Assembly: GCA_947625765.1 (NCBI GenBank)
Contig: CANQPP010000011.1
Span: 1 to 55,371, forward strand
Source: an uncultured Clostridia bacterium
GTDB taxonomy: Bacteria; Bacillota; Clostridia; Christensenellales; UBA1750
DNA length: 55,371 bases
Reading direction: 5' to 3'
Part shown: piece by piece, positions 41,616 to 50,689 of the stretch
Layout of the letters: each line of letters starts with the position of its first letter
Position numbering within the stretch: position 1 is the first letter of the stretch
Translations under genes and position numbers: made by a program
The notes under the pieces: generated by a model
Database searches by the model: none
The model's input: the letters and a program-made list of their open reading frames with translations, nothing else
Told to the model about the DNA's origin: nothing

Positions 41616-42842
41616 ATGATCGGCATCGGCTTGTTGGGCCATGGCGTCGTGGGCGGCGGCGTGGCGGAAATTTTGAGGAACAACCGGGACAGCATTTTGG
41701 AGCGCACGGGGCAGGATATAGGGCTTGCCGCCGTGTGCGACCTGCGCGACTTTTCGCACCTGCCCTATGCATCCCTGTTCACCCGCGACGCCTATGCCGT
41801 CACCGGAAACGAGGATGTGCAGGTGGTGGTTGAGTGCATGGGCGGCATCGAGCCCGCCCGCAGCTTCGTTTTGGACGCCATCCGCCACGGCAAGCACGTG
41901 GTGACATCCAACAAGGCGCTGGTGGCGGACTCCGGCGAGGAGATCAGCCGCCTGGCCGAGGAGAGGGGCGTGCGCTTTTTGTACGAGGCCAGCGCGGGCG
42001 GCGGCATCCCGGTGATCCAGCCCCTGCGGCAGTGTCTGGCGGCCAACCGGCTGAACCACATCGCAGGCATCCTCAACGGCACCACCAACTATATCCTGAC
42101 GCGCATGCGGGACGGCGGCGTCTCCTTCCAAGCGGCCCTCAAGGAGGCCCAGCAGCTGGGCTACGCCGAGCAGGACCCCTCCGCGGACATACAGGGCGAC
42201 GACGCCCGCCGCAAGATCTGCATACTCTCCCACGTGGCCTTCGGCAGCCCCTTCGACGACAGCGACATCTTCACCCAGGGCATCGCGGAGCTCAGCCGCG
42301 AGGACATGCTCTACGCCCGGGAGCTGGGCCGCGCGGTCAAGCTGCTGGCCGTGGCGGACCTCTCCGGCGACGGCTGGCGCGCACTGGTGGCCCCGGCCAT
42401 GCTGCCCGCGGACCACCCGCTCTCCAGCGTCAACGACGTGTTCAACGCGGTGCTGGTGCACGGCGACATGGTGGACGACGTGCTGTTCTACGGCCGCGGC
42501 GCGGGCGCGCGCCCCACGGCCAGCGCCATCGTGGGCGACCTGGTCGACATCGCCCTGCACCCGAACGACCCGCCCCTGTGCGTGGAAAAGCGCCACCTGT
42601 CTAAGCTGCCCGCGCTGGGCGGCATGACGCGGCTGTTCCTGCGCGTTCTCTGCCCCCTGGAGGAGAAGGGAGCTGAGGTGCAGCGCATCTTCCCCGGCGC
42701 GCGCCTGGTGCGCCTGGACGGCCCCTCCTTCGCGGGCGAGTTCGCCGTCATCACCGAGGAGGGCGAGGAGGCGGCCCTGCGCGCCTGCGTGGACGCCCTG
42801 CCCCTGCCCCACGGGGCCGTGCTGCGCTATGCCAGCGTTTAA
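41616..42842 (+). CDS. hom: Homoserine dehydrogenase
   Basis: A 408-residue NAD(P)-dependent enzyme making homoserine from aspartate semialdehyde. The N-terminal Rossmann motif is GIGLLGHGVVGGGVAEIL. The catalytic/dimerisation domain has EASAGGGIPVIQPLRQCL and GILNGTTNYILTRM. The C-terminal 70 residues look like the ACT regulatory domain expected in monofunctional enzymes. The ATG at 41616 has GAGGGGGAG upstream and lies 22 bases after the PfkB kinase stop, so the two may be co-transcribed. thrB/thrC are not in the window. Confidence 0.95.
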   Translation: MIGIGLLGHGVVGGGVAEILRNNRDSILERTGQDIGLAAVCDLRDFSHLPYASLFTRDAYAVTGNEDVQVVVECMGGIEPARSFVLDAIRHGKHVVTSNKALVADSGEEISRLAEERGVRFLYEASAGGGIPVIQPLRQCLAANRLNHIAGILNGTTNYILTRMRDGGVSFQAALKEAQQLGYAEQDPSADIQGDDARRKICILSHVAFGSPFDDSDIFTQGIAELSREDMLYARELGRAVKLLAVADLSGDGWRALVAPAMLPADHPLSSVNDVFNAVLVHGDMVDDVLFYGRGAGARPTASAIVGDLVDIALHPNDPPLCVEKRHLSKLPALGGMTRLFLRVLCPLEEKGAEVQRIFPGARLVRLDGPSFAGEFAVITEEGEEAALRACVDALPLPHGAVLRYASV

Positions 42843-42847
42843 AGGCC

Positions 42848-43546
42848 GTGGAGAGAATAGATAGAAGGCGCGTCTTTTACACGGAAGCGGCGTACCTTGC
42901 GGGCCTTTTGCTGCTGGCCGTCGGCACGGCGCTGATGGAAAAGGCGGACATGGGCGTTTCCATGGTGGTGGCCCCGGCGTATTTGACTTATTTGAAGGTC
43001 TCACAGTATCTGCCCTTCTTCAGCTTCGGCATGGCCGAGTACCTATTGCAGGCGGCCCTGCTTGTTGCGATGATGCTGCTACTCCGCGAATTCCGCTGGT
43101 CGTACCTCTGCGCCATACTGACGGCGGCGCTTTATGGCTTGGTACTGGACGGGGCGATGCAGCTCATCCGCGCCCTGCCGGACGACGTGCTGTTTCTGCG
43201 GCTCACGGCCTATTACGCGGGCGGGATGCTGCTCTGCTGCCTGGGCGTGGCCTTCATGTTCAAGACCTACCTGACCCCGGAGGCCTACGAGCTGTTCGTC
43301 AAGCGCGTCTCGGCCAAGTGGGGCTTTTCCCTGCCCAAGTTCAAGACCTGCTACGACCTTGCCAGCTGCGGCGTGGGCATCCTGCTCTCCTTCCTGTTCT
43401 TCGGCTTCGGCCGCTTCGAGGGCATCCGCTGGGGAACGGTGTTCTGCTCGCTGGTGAACGGCTTCCTGATCGGCCGCTGGACCTGGGTGCTGGACCGGCT
43501 GTTCCGCTTTAAGGACCGCTGGCCGCTGCGCCGTCATTTCGAGTGA
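42848..43546 (+). CDS. YczE-like (DUF6198) membrane protein
   Basis: A 232-residue membrane protein with about five to six hydrophobic segments (roughly 11-28, 60-78, 84-105, 116-140, 167-190 and 196-210). The overall pattern, with a GTALMEKADMGVSMVVAP loop after the first helix, fits YczE/YitT-like proteins of unknown function. The start is probably a GTG at 42848, five bases after the hom stop, so it would be translated from the hom transcript. A strong terminator follows. Confidence 0.65.
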   Translation: MERIDRRRVFYTEAAYLAGLLLLAVGTALMEKADMGVSMVVAPAYLTYLKVSQYLPFFSFGMAEYLLQAALLVAMMLLLREFRWSYLCAILTAALYGLVLDGAMQLIRALPDDVLFLRLTAYYAGGMLLCCLGVAFMFKTYLTPEAYELFVKRVSAKWGFSLPKFKTCYDLASCGVGILLSFLFFGFGRFEGIRWGTVFCSLVNGFLIGRWTWVLDRLFRFKDRWPLRRHFE

Positions 43547-43555
43547 AGATCAGAC

Positions 43556-43589
43556 GCGCCGCGCATCCGCAAAGGAGGATGCGCGGCGC
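43556..43589 (+). terminator. Terminator after the YczE-like gene
   Basis: A 13-base perfect stem (43556-43568 with 43577-43589), followed by TTTAAG. Confidence 0.65.
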
Positions 43590-43614
43590 TTTAAGCGTTT
43601 ATAGGGCGCTGCGG

Positions 43615-43643
43615 TTGACAAGGGGGACAGAAAAGGGTATCAT
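43615..43643 (+). promoter_or_regulatory. Sigma-A promoter of the radical SAM-nitroreductase unit
   Basis: Perfect -35 TTGACA (43615-43620), 17-base spacer, TATCAT (43638-43643). Confidence 0.75.
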
Positions 43644-43687
43644 TTAAATCGTATACAATAGAAACAAGCTGTGGGAGGAGAACCACG

Positions 43688-44794
43688 ATGGAACAAACGG
43701 GCTTCGATCTGGAAAGCTATCTCTCCAAGGGCGTGGAGGACGTGGTGAAGGAGCTGGTGCGCATGTCCCTGTTCCACCCCAGGGAGAGCGCGTTCATGGC
43801 CCGCTACGCCGCCGCCAGCCGCCGCGCCGCCCATCTGCGGGCGGAGGCGGAGGAAAGAGGCGAGCACGTGCCGCCCTTCCTGATCGCCAGCATCGCCCTT
43901 GCCTGCAACCTGCACTGCGCGGGCTGTTACGCCCGTTTCCTGCAGGGCTGCGGGGAAGGGGAGAGCGAGCTGCTCCCGGCGGAGACCTGGGAGCGCATCT
44001 TCCGGGAGGCCGCGGAGCTGGGCGTGGGCTTCATCCTGCTGGCAGGCGGCGAGCCGCTGCTGCGCCGGGACGTGCTGGAAAGGGCGGCCTGCTTCCCGGA
44101 GCTGCTGTTCCCGGTGTTCACCAACGGCACGCTTTTGCAGGGCGAAACGCTGGAACTGTTCGACCGCAGCCGCAACCTCGTGCCCGTGTTGAGCCTGGAA
44201 GGCGGGCGGGAGACGACGGACGAGCGGCGCGGCCCGGGCGTGTACAGGGCGCTGGAGGCGGCGATGGAGAGCCTAAAACAGAGACGCATCGCCTTCGGCG
44301 CGTCGGTCACGGTGACAAGGGAGAACCTGCGCGAGGTCACGGGGGACGGCTTCCTCGAGGACTTACACGAAAAGGGCTGCAAGGCCGTGATCTTCGTGGA
44401 ATACGTGCCCACGGACGAAAGCACGCTTTCGTTGGCGCCCGGAGAGACGGAGCGCGCCCTGCTGGACGACCGCGTGCAGGAGATACGCAGGAAGGGCGAG
44501 TTGCTGGTGTTGTCCTTCCCGGGGGACGAAAAGAGCTCCGGCGGGTGTCTGGCGGCCGGGCGCGGTTTCTTCCATATCAACGCCCGCGGCGGCGTGGAGC
44601 CCTGCCCGTTCTCGCCCTATTCCGACCGCAGCCTGAAGGATTGCTCCCTGAAGGAGGCGCTGAACTCCCCGCTGTTCAAGGGGCTGCGCGAGGGCGGCTA
44701 TTTGAGAGAGGAACATGAAGGCGGCTGCGTCCTGTTCCCCAAACGGGACGAGGTGGCGGCCCTGGCGGCGGAAACGGGAAAAGGAGGGAACTGA
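43688..44794 (+). CDS. Radical SAM protein with SPASM-like C-terminus
   Basis: A 368-residue protein. A helical N-terminal part (1-60) precedes the radical SAM barrel with the cluster motif CNLHCAGC (about 73-80), LAGGEPLLRRDVLE and FTNGTLL. The C-terminal region has additional cysteines in GGCLAAGRG, VEPCPFSP and DCSLKEAL and a last one in EGGCVLF, which resembles a SPASM-type auxiliary cluster site. Such enzymes modify peptides, cofactors or lipids. Substrate unknown. It is directly followed by a nitroreductase gene in the same transcript. The ATG at 43688 has GGGAGGAG upstream. Confidence 0.85.
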   Translation: MEQTGFDLESYLSKGVEDVVKELVRMSLFHPRESAFMARYAAASRRAAHLRAEAEERGEHVPPFLIASIALACNLHCAGCYARFLQGCGEGESELLPAETWERIFREAAELGVGFILLAGGEPLLRRDVLERAACFPELLFPVFTNGTLLQGETLELFDRSRNLVPVLSLEGGRETTDERRGPGVYRALEAAMESLKQRRIAFGASVTVTRENLREVTGDGFLEDLHEKGCKAVIFVEYVPTDESTLSLAPGETERALLDDRVQEIRRKGELLVLSFPGDEKSSGGCLAAGRGFFHINARGGVEPCPFSPYSDRSLKDCSLKEALNSPLFKGLREGGYLREEHEGGCVLFPKRDEVAALAAETGKGGN

Positions 44795-44795
44795 A

Positions 44796-45515
44796 ATGGA
44801 ACTGAAAGAGTATATCTACCGCAGAAAGTCCACGCGGAGCTACAAAAAGGAGCCGGTGGATAAGGAGACGCTGCAAAAGATCGAGGACTTCATCGGCGAG
44901 ATGAAGCCGCTGCTGCCGGACGTGCGCTATCGCTGCCGCCTGCTGCCGGGCGGTCAGGTGCGCTCCGTCCTTCCCTGGGTGCCCGCGCACGCCGCGGCCA
45001 TCTACACGGAGGATAAGAAGGGCGCGCTGGAGAACGCGGGTTTCCTCCTGCAGCAGCTGGACCTGTACGTGCAGAGCTTGGGGTTTGGCGCCTGCTGGCT
45101 GGGCATGGGCTCCCTGCCGCAGGAAAAGCGGAGGGAGGACGGGTTGGACCTCGCCATGCTGCTGGTGTTCGGCATCCCCAAGGGCGAGGCCCTGCGGCCG
45201 GGCGCGGCCGACTTCCGCCGCAAGCCCATGGCCCTGATCGCGGACAGGATGGACAAGAAGCTCGAGTGCGCGCGGCTGGCGCCGTCCAGCGTCAACAGCC
45301 AGCCCTGGTACTTCCTGCACGGCGTGGGGGCGATCCACGTCTATTGCGCCCTGTCCGGCGCCTTTCGGAAGGCGGTCTCCCGCTTCAACCACATCGACAT
45401 GGGCATCGCCCTGTGCCACCTGTATCTGGAAAACGAGCAGACTTTCCGCTTCTTCTACGCGCCGGATGCGCCCGAACAGGCGGGCTATGCCTACATAGGC
45501 AGCGTGCAGCTGTGA
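44796..45515 (+). CDS. Nitroreductase-family flavoprotein
   Basis: A 239-residue protein of the nitroreductase superfamily: YIYRRKSTRSYKK at the N-terminus, GFLLQQLDLYVQSLGFGACWLGMG in the middle (two segments, QQLDLYVQSLG and ACWLGMG) and RLAPSSVNSQPWYF. These fit FMN-binding oxidoreductases of the larger, unusual subgroup that includes cofactor or natural-product tailoring enzymes. The ATG at 44796 lies one base after the stop of the radical SAM gene with AGGAGGG upstream. The pairing suggests a joint pathway. Confidence 0.8.
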   Translation: MELKEYIYRRKSTRSYKKEPVDKETLQKIEDFIGEMKPLLPDVRYRCRLLPGGQVRSVLPWVPAHAAAIYTEDKKGALENAGFLLQQLDLYVQSLGFGACWLGMGSLPQEKRREDGLDLAMLLVFGIPKGEALRPGAADFRRKPMALIADRMDKKLECARLAPSSVNSQPWYFLHGVGAIHVYCALSGAFRKAVSRFNHIDMGIALCHLYLENEQTFRFFYAPDAPEQAGYAYIGSVQL

Positions 45516-45550
45516 AAGAGCGTTAAGGATCATAAAACCTATAAAGACAA

Positions 45551-45590
45551 GATCAAGCGGCGTGAAAAGATTCACGCCGCTTGATCTTTT
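45551..45590 (+). terminator. Terminator of the radical SAM-nitroreductase unit
   Basis: A perfect 16-base stem (45551-45566 with 45571-45586), loop AAGA, then TTTT. Confidence 0.85.
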
Positions 45591-45666
45591 GTGTCAAAAT
45601 GTAAGGAGAAAAAAGATGGAGTATAAATGGTTGGGAAGGAATGGAAATAACGGGGGTTTTCTTAGA

Positions 45667-46524
45667 TCAGTACACGAACTTTTTGCAGCAGGCCACGGCC
45701 ATGGCGCCCTTGCCGATGTGGCAGGAAACGCTTAAGGAAAGGGGATCGGCGTGCACCTTGTGGCCGGGGAAGCGGGCCTCGATCTCGGCCTTCCACTTGG
45801 CGGCTTCCTCCGCGGTGCAGGTGTAGGCGGCGAAGATCTCGACCTCCTTGCCGGCAAAGCGGGTGCGGATGTCGTTCTCCACGGCGTCGAGCATCTGCTT
45901 CTTGGCGGCCTTGAAGCCGCGCACCTTGGCGTAGGCGTCCAGCTTTTCGCCCTGAATCTGCAAAACGGGCTTGATGTGCAGGAAGGTGCCCAGCGCCGCG
46001 CCCGCCGCGGTGACGCGCCCGCCCTTTTTCAGGTACTTGAGCGTATCCACGGTGATGTAGATGCTGGCCTCCAGCTTGTCGCGCATCAGCAGCTCCACGA
46101 TCGCCTCGGCGCTCATTCCCTTTTCCGCCATGTCCATGGCGGCCAGAACGGCCTGGCGCTGCGTTACGGAGATGCGCTGGTTGTCGACCACGAACACCTT
46201 TCCGGCGTAGTCCTTGGCCAGTGCCACCGCGATGGAGCAGGAGCTGCTCAGGCCGCTGGACATGGGGATGTAGATGATCTGGTCGTTGGTTTTCAGCACC
46301 TCGTCCCACAGCTCGGTGACGGCGGCGGGGGAAGGCTGCGTGGTGGAGATATCCGCGTCCGCGTCCAGACGCCGATAGAACTCCTCCTGCGTCAGGGTGA
46401 TGTCCTCGAAGAAGAGCTCACCGTTGATGAAGAAGGGCATGGGCAGAACGCGAATGCCCAGGCGTTTGGCTTCCTGCTGGGTGATGCCGCTGTTGCTGTC
46501 CGTTACGACGGCTATTTTGCTCAT
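45667..46524 (-). CDS. DegV-family fatty-acid-binding protein (FakB-like)
   Basis: A 285-residue protein with the DegV signature: VVTDSNSGITQQEAK at the start, TQPSPAAVTELW, IPMSSGLSSSCSIA, and LKYLKKGGRV with LHIKPVLQIQGEKLDAYAKVRG. DegV/FakB proteins hold a fatty acid and present it to a FakA kinase; the DAK2/YloV-like gene at 32584 is a plausible partner. The start is the ATG at 46524 with GGAGAGGTAGG upstream; the longer frame runs into the promoter. Confidence 0.93.
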   Translation of the reverse strand: MSKIAVVTDSNSGITQQEAKRLGIRVLPMPFFINGELFFEDITLTQEEFYRRLDADADISTTQPSPAAVTELWDEVLKTNDQIIYIPMSSGLSSSCSIAVALAKDYAGKVFVVDNQRISVTQRQAVLAAMDMAEKGMSAEAIVELLMRDKLEASIYITVDTLKYLKKGGRVTAAGAALGTFLHIKPVLQIQGEKLDAYAKVRGFKAAKKQMLDAVENDIRTRFAGKEVEIFAAYTCTAEEAAKWKAEIEARFPGHKVHADPLSLSVSCHIGKGAMAVACCKKFVY

Positions 46525-46583
46525 TCTACCTACCTCTCCGCGTGCAAGAATAGATGAAAACGGATGATATACACGCATGAGGT

Positions 46584-46613
46584 ATCCTAACACATCCAAA
46601 GGTTGCGTTTCAA
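46584..46613 (-). promoter_or_regulatory. Sigma-A promoter of the DegV gene
   Basis: Minus strand: TTGAAA (46608-46613), 18-base spacer, TAGGAT (46584-46589). Confidence 0.6.
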
Positions 46614-46671
46614 GGTATTTTACGTTGATTCTGGCGAAAGGTATGCAAAGTACAGCGCGCCTGCCCGCCCG

Positions 46672-47208
46672 TTACCGCCTAAGCGCCTTGTGCTTCTGCC
46701 AAAGGGAGAGAAGGATGAGCACAAGGCCGAAGAGGGCAAGAATGGCGCTCAATAAGAAGATCAGCGGCATCGGCTGCATTTCCGCATAGCGCATGTACTC
46801 CACGTAATAGCCCTGGCCGTTCACGAGCTCCTTGTGCATCTGTGCCAGGATAGGCAGAAAGAGCAGCTCCGCCGCGAGCAGGAACAGCCCTAAGGCCGTG
46901 ACGATGCCGCCCAGCGTGAGCAGCCGCGAGGCCGCGTTCAGCTCCGCCGCCTGCAACAGGGCCGAGCGCGGCTGCGGCGTTTCGGCCGCCTCCTGCGCGG
47001 AAGCCTGTGGCGGCTTTTCCAGCAGCAGCTCGTCCATCGACACGCCGAACAGCTCGCCCAGCTTCAGCAGCCTGGGCAGGTCGGGGATGGAGTCGTTCAG
47101 CTCCCACTTGGAGATGGATTGGCGGGAAACGCCCAGCGCCTCCGCCAGCTGGTCCTGCGACAGCGACGCCGCCTTGCGCAGCGTCTGTATGCGTTCGCCC
47201 AACGTCAT
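46672..47208 (-). CDS. XRE-family transcriptional regulator with C-terminal membrane segments
   Basis: A 178-residue protein. The N-terminal HTH_3 domain (about 1-65) has LGERIQTLRKAASLSQDQLAEAL and SRQSISKWE, read here as two segments. After a Pro/Gln/Glu-rich linker there are two hydrophobic stretches (about 97-118 and 150-170), so this is a membrane-tethered XRE regulator of the sort found in Firmicutes. Target and signal are unknown. The ATG at 47208 has GGAGGG upstream. It is followed downstream by the DegV gene region but is a separate unit. Confidence 0.85.
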   Translation of the reverse strand: MTLGERIQTLRKAASLSQDQLAEALGVSRQSISKWELNDSIPDLPRLLKLGELFGVSMDELLLEKPPQASAQEAAETPQPRSALLQAAELNAASRLLTLGGIVTALGLFLLAAELLFLPILAQMHKELVNGQGYYVEYMRYAEMQPMPLIFLLSAILALFGLVLILLSLWQKHKALRR

Positions 47209-47389
47209 GGGAAAACCCTCCTTGCCGGATGTTCTGCCCATATTATAGCAAGTAGGCCCGGTTGCGCGCAACAAAGCCCGCGTGGAAACCGCGCACCCGG
47301 CGGTTGCGGATGGGGAAACAGGATAAATCACCAGACCGTTCCATATTATTGGAGCACCTGCTGCCGCTCCGTACTGGCGGTAAATAAAT

Positions 47390-47429
47390 GTCTTCAACGA
47401 AAGAGCAACGTAGGTATTTCGTCGAAGAC
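47390..47429. repeat. Inverted repeat at the left border of the defence island
   Basis: GTCTTCAACGAA (47390-47401) and TTCGTCGAAGAC (47418-47429) are inverted copies with one mismatch. It lies 77 bases downstream of the hsdR stop; the minus strand continues with ATTTATTT, so it may act as the island operon terminator. Confidence 0.55.
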
Positions 47430-47505
47430 AAGGCAGTATCCATGCAATAAACAACAGGGTTTATGATTTCAAATAGGCGTTGCGTCTTGTCAGATGAAAT
47501 GACCG

Positions 47506-50500
47506 TTATGCCGCCTCCTTATACCTTGTATAAACATACTCATAGATACGGCGGCGATACTCGGAGATCCTGATCTCGTCATAGCTCTCCGGCAGCCCCG
47601 CCCACAGCGCATCACGGATCAGATTGTCTACAGCGGCCTTTGTCTCCTGCTTATCGGTCCAGTGATCCAGCTCGGAGATCTTGGCCTTTATTTTTGCCAG
47701 CAGATCCACGGAGACTTCTTTGATCTTCTTAATTTCCTGCTTGGAAAGATTTTCCTGAAATAGCATATCGTAAAGCGACAACTCTTCGTCGCTGGAGAAG
47801 CCCTCTCGCACATATCTTTGCTGTTCTCTGTCCATGGAATTGGCCAGATCCATCAGATCCATGAAAGTCTTTTCGATGGAAGCTCGATCCTGCTCTGCAT
47901 TATAATCCTGGATGATCTGCTGATAGCGGGTATAGTAATTCATTCGGTTCGGATTGGAAAACAGCATTTGCTCCAGTCGGGCTTGAACAAGTTCAGCCAG
48001 GTCCTTCAGGATCAGATTCTTCCGCTTTGCTCTGGCAAATTCCCGCCGCAGCAGATCAAAATCGATTTTGCTGATATTGAAACGGTGGGACGAAGAAGGA
48101 TCGTCTTCCTGCTGCTCGACCTGGATATATTCGTTGACGATATTGTTGATCTGCACCATCAAATCGGTGTTGTCGGCGTGCTTTCGCTTTTTCTGTAGTT
48201 CGTTATAGATAGCGATAATGGCGTCCTTATACGCGCGAGTGGTCGAATCGATATCGTCTCGGTCCGCATACTTTATCAGTCGGGACAGCTCCGCCGCATA
48301 AGACTGGAACTCTTTCTTGATCTCCAGCGTTTTGCACATCGCGTCGACCGCGTTTTGAAGCTGCTTCATTTTTGTTAAGGGATTAGCCTCAACAAGTTCC
48401 TGCAACACGAATCCGTGTGCTGCAAGAAAATCGTTGGCCGTCCCAATTATCTCATGAATCCGGTCGATCAGGAATTTCTTGTCGATGGTAGGATCGGCGC
48501 CCGAGTTGTTTTGGTTGGCCGTATAATCCGCCAGCGCCTGCCTAAGCGCTTTCACAATGCCCACATAGTCCACGATCAGGCCGTTGCCTTTGCCCTCTGC
48601 CACGCGGTTGGCTCGCGCGATTGTCTGCATCAAGGTGTGGGCTTTTAGCGGCTTATCAAGATAGAGACAGGACAGCGTCTTCACATCGAACCCGGTCAGC
48701 CACATGGCGCATACGAAGACGACGCGGAATTTGCTGCCGTCGTCCTTGAATTCCTTGTCCAGCTCTCTTTTTTCCATCTTGACCCGGTGAGGCAGTATAT
48801 CCAGGCCCCATTTCTGGAATGTCTGAATCTCGTTCTGTTCCTGGCTGATGACCACCGCCATCTCGGTCTCGCGCATCCATTGTAGCTTCCGGCCCAGCTC
48901 CTGGGCTTCCTGTTGAGAGGCGGTCTTCAGCCTTTTTTCCAGGGAGTTGATCTCCTCCTGCCAATACTCCTGTACGAAATTATACATCCGCACACAGGTC
49001 ACCTTGTTTAAACAGACGAACATGGCCTTCCCGCTGGACCAGAGGTCCGAATAATGCCCGACAAAATCCTTTGCGATGGCCCGCAGACGGGGTTCGGCCA
49101 TCAAGACATGGATCTCCTTGGCAAACTCACGCTCCAGTCTTTCCTCTTGAGAGGGGTCGAGGTCCGCCGCCTCGATGGCGTCCAATATTTCTTGGGTGAT
49201 CTGCGGCTTCTCCAGCAGCGCGATCTTCTCCGCCCGGTTTTCGTAGTACAAAGGGACCGTGGCGCCATCCTCGACCGCCCGCTTGAAGTCATACACGGAC
49301 AGATAGCCGCCGAAAGTGCGCTCGGTGATGTTGTCGTCGGACAGCAGCGGCGTGCCGGTAAAGCCGATGCGGGACGCGGTGGGCAGCAGCCGCATCATAT
49401 TTTCCGCGAAGATCCCATACTGGCTGCGGTGGGCTTCGTCCGACATGATGAGGATATCGTGCTCCGGGTAGATCGGCTCCTCGTCCGACCGGTTGAACTT
49501 CTGAATCAGCGTGAAAATGAAACTCGGGTTTTTGCGGAGCTTCTCCACCAGATCGGTCCCGCTTACGGCGATGAACTGGGACGCCTTTGTCTTGCCCAGC
49601 AGGCCGCAGTTTTCAAATGTATCGCTGATCTGCTTGTTCAGCTCGTCCCGGTCGGTCAGGACCACGATGGTGGGGGAGCCCTCGAATTTCCGTCTGATCT
49701 TCTGGGCAAGGAACGCCATGGAATAGCTCTTGCCGGAGCCCTGGGTATGCCAGAACACGCCCAGCTTGCCGTCGCGCAGTTTCCGGCCCTCGTAGGCGCT
49801 GATGGCCTCGTTGACCCCGAGATACTGGTGGTTGCGGGCCAGGATCTTGACGGTGCGGCCGTTGGAGTGGTCAAAAAGGATGAAGTTCTCGAACAGGCCC
49901 AGGAAGGTCCTCTTGTCGCAGATGCCCCGCAGCACGGTTTCCAGCGCCACGCTGCCGGCGTCGTTTTCCTTCAGACGCTTCCACTCGTGGAAAAACTCGT
50001 ACTTGCTGCCCAGCGTCCCGACCTTTGCCTCCATACCGTTGCTGAGCATGAGAAAGGCGTTGTAGTAGAACAGCTGGGGAATGGTGGCCAGATAGTCGGT
50101 ATAGTTGTCCACGTAGGCGTTCTGCACATCCACCGTGGTATTCTTAAGCTCGATAAAGAGCAGAGGTATCCCGTTGACGAAACCCACGATATCCGTGCGC
50201 TTGTGGTATATATCGCCGTGGATCTTCAGCTCCCGGATGGCGAGGAAGTGGTTTTCCTCCGGGTGCTGGAAGTCCAGGACCATGGCCACCCGCGTTTCCG
50301 TCCTGCCGTCCGGCCTTTTGACCGTGACCGGGATGCCGTCCCGAATGAGGAAATACTTCTCCTCGTTGATCTGCATCAGGGAAGCCGTGGAGAGGTGTTC
50401 CTCCAGCGCCTTCTGCGCTTCGGCGATTTGAATGGGTGTGATCCAGGGGTTCAGCTTCTTGAGCGCCGCCTGGAAATATCGCGTAAGGAGGATCTCGTGG

Positions 50501-50640
50501 TAGTCCCGACGGCCGAAGCTGCCGTTCGGGCCCAGGACCTCCTTGTTATAGGCAAACTCCACCTGCCAGCCCAGCTCGTCGCGCAGGAGGTCGGCGGCGC
50601 TGCCCTGGACGAGGATGTTTTCGGAGTAGTCGTTAGACAT
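47506..50640 (-). CDS. hsdR: Type I restriction enzyme R subunit (HsdR)
   Basis: A full-length 1044-residue restriction/translocation subunit. The N-terminal PD-(D/E)xK nuclease includes LFIELKN (E164, K166). The helicase motor has Walker A GSGKS (K304), DEAH box MSDEAHRS (D401), motif III GFTGTPLL and motif VI QTIARANRV. The C-terminal helical region contacts the methyltransferase core. HsdR needs HsdM and HsdS to cut DNA. The ATG at 50640 has GGGAG upstream and follows the embedded ATPase gene after a 49-base gap. It is last in the island operon. Composition is intermediate compared with the AT-rich ATPase and hsdS genes. Confidence 0.96.
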   Translation of the reverse strand: MSNDYSENILVQGSAADLLRDELGWQVEFAYNKEVLGPNGSFGRRDYHEILLTRYFQAALKKLNPWITPIQIAEAQKALEEHLSTASLMQINEEKYFLIRDGIPVTVKRPDGRTETRVAMVLDFQHPEENHFLAIRELKIHGDIYHKRTDIVGFVNGIPLLFIELKNTTVDVQNAYVDNYTDYLATIPQLFYYNAFLMLSNGMEAKVGTLGSKYEFFHEWKRLKENDAGSVALETVLRGICDKRTFLGLFENFILFDHSNGRTVKILARNHQYLGVNEAISAYEGRKLRDGKLGVFWHTQGSGKSYSMAFLAQKIRRKFEGSPTIVVLTDRDELNKQISDTFENCGLLGKTKASQFIAVSGTDLVEKLRKNPSFIFTLIQKFNRSDEEPIYPEHDILIMSDEAHRSQYGIFAENMMRLLPTASRIGFTGTPLLSDDNITERTFGGYLSVYDFKRAVEDGATVPLYYENRAEKIALLEKPQITQEILDAIEAADLDPSQEERLEREFAKEIHVLMAEPRLRAIAKDFVGHYSDLWSSGKAMFVCLNKVTCVRMYNFVQEYWQEEINSLEKRLKTASQQEAQELGRKLQWMRETEMAVVISQEQNEIQTFQKWGLDILPHRVKMEKRELDKEFKDDGSKFRVVFVCAMWLTGFDVKTLSCLYLDKPLKAHTLMQTIARANRVAEGKGNGLIVDYVGIVKALRQALADYTANQNNSGADPTIDKKFLIDRIHEIIGTANDFLAAHGFVLQELVEANPLTKMKQLQNAVDAMCKTLEIKKEFQSYAAELSRLIKYADRDDIDSTTRAYKDAIIAIYNELQKKRKHADNTDLMVQINNIVNEYIQVEQQEDDPSSSHRFNISKIDFDLLRREFARAKRKNLILKDLAELVQARLEQMLFSNPNRMNYYTRYQQIIQDYNAEQDRASIEKTFMDLMDLANSMDREQQRYVREGFSSDEELSLYDMLFQENLSKQEIKKIKEVSVDLLAKIKAKISELDHWTDKQETKAAVDNLIRDALWAGLPESYDEIRISEYRRRIYEYVYTRYKEAA

Positions 50641-50689
50641 TTACTCGTCTCCCAATAAATTGCAAGGCAAATCCCTGCTTAATATATCG

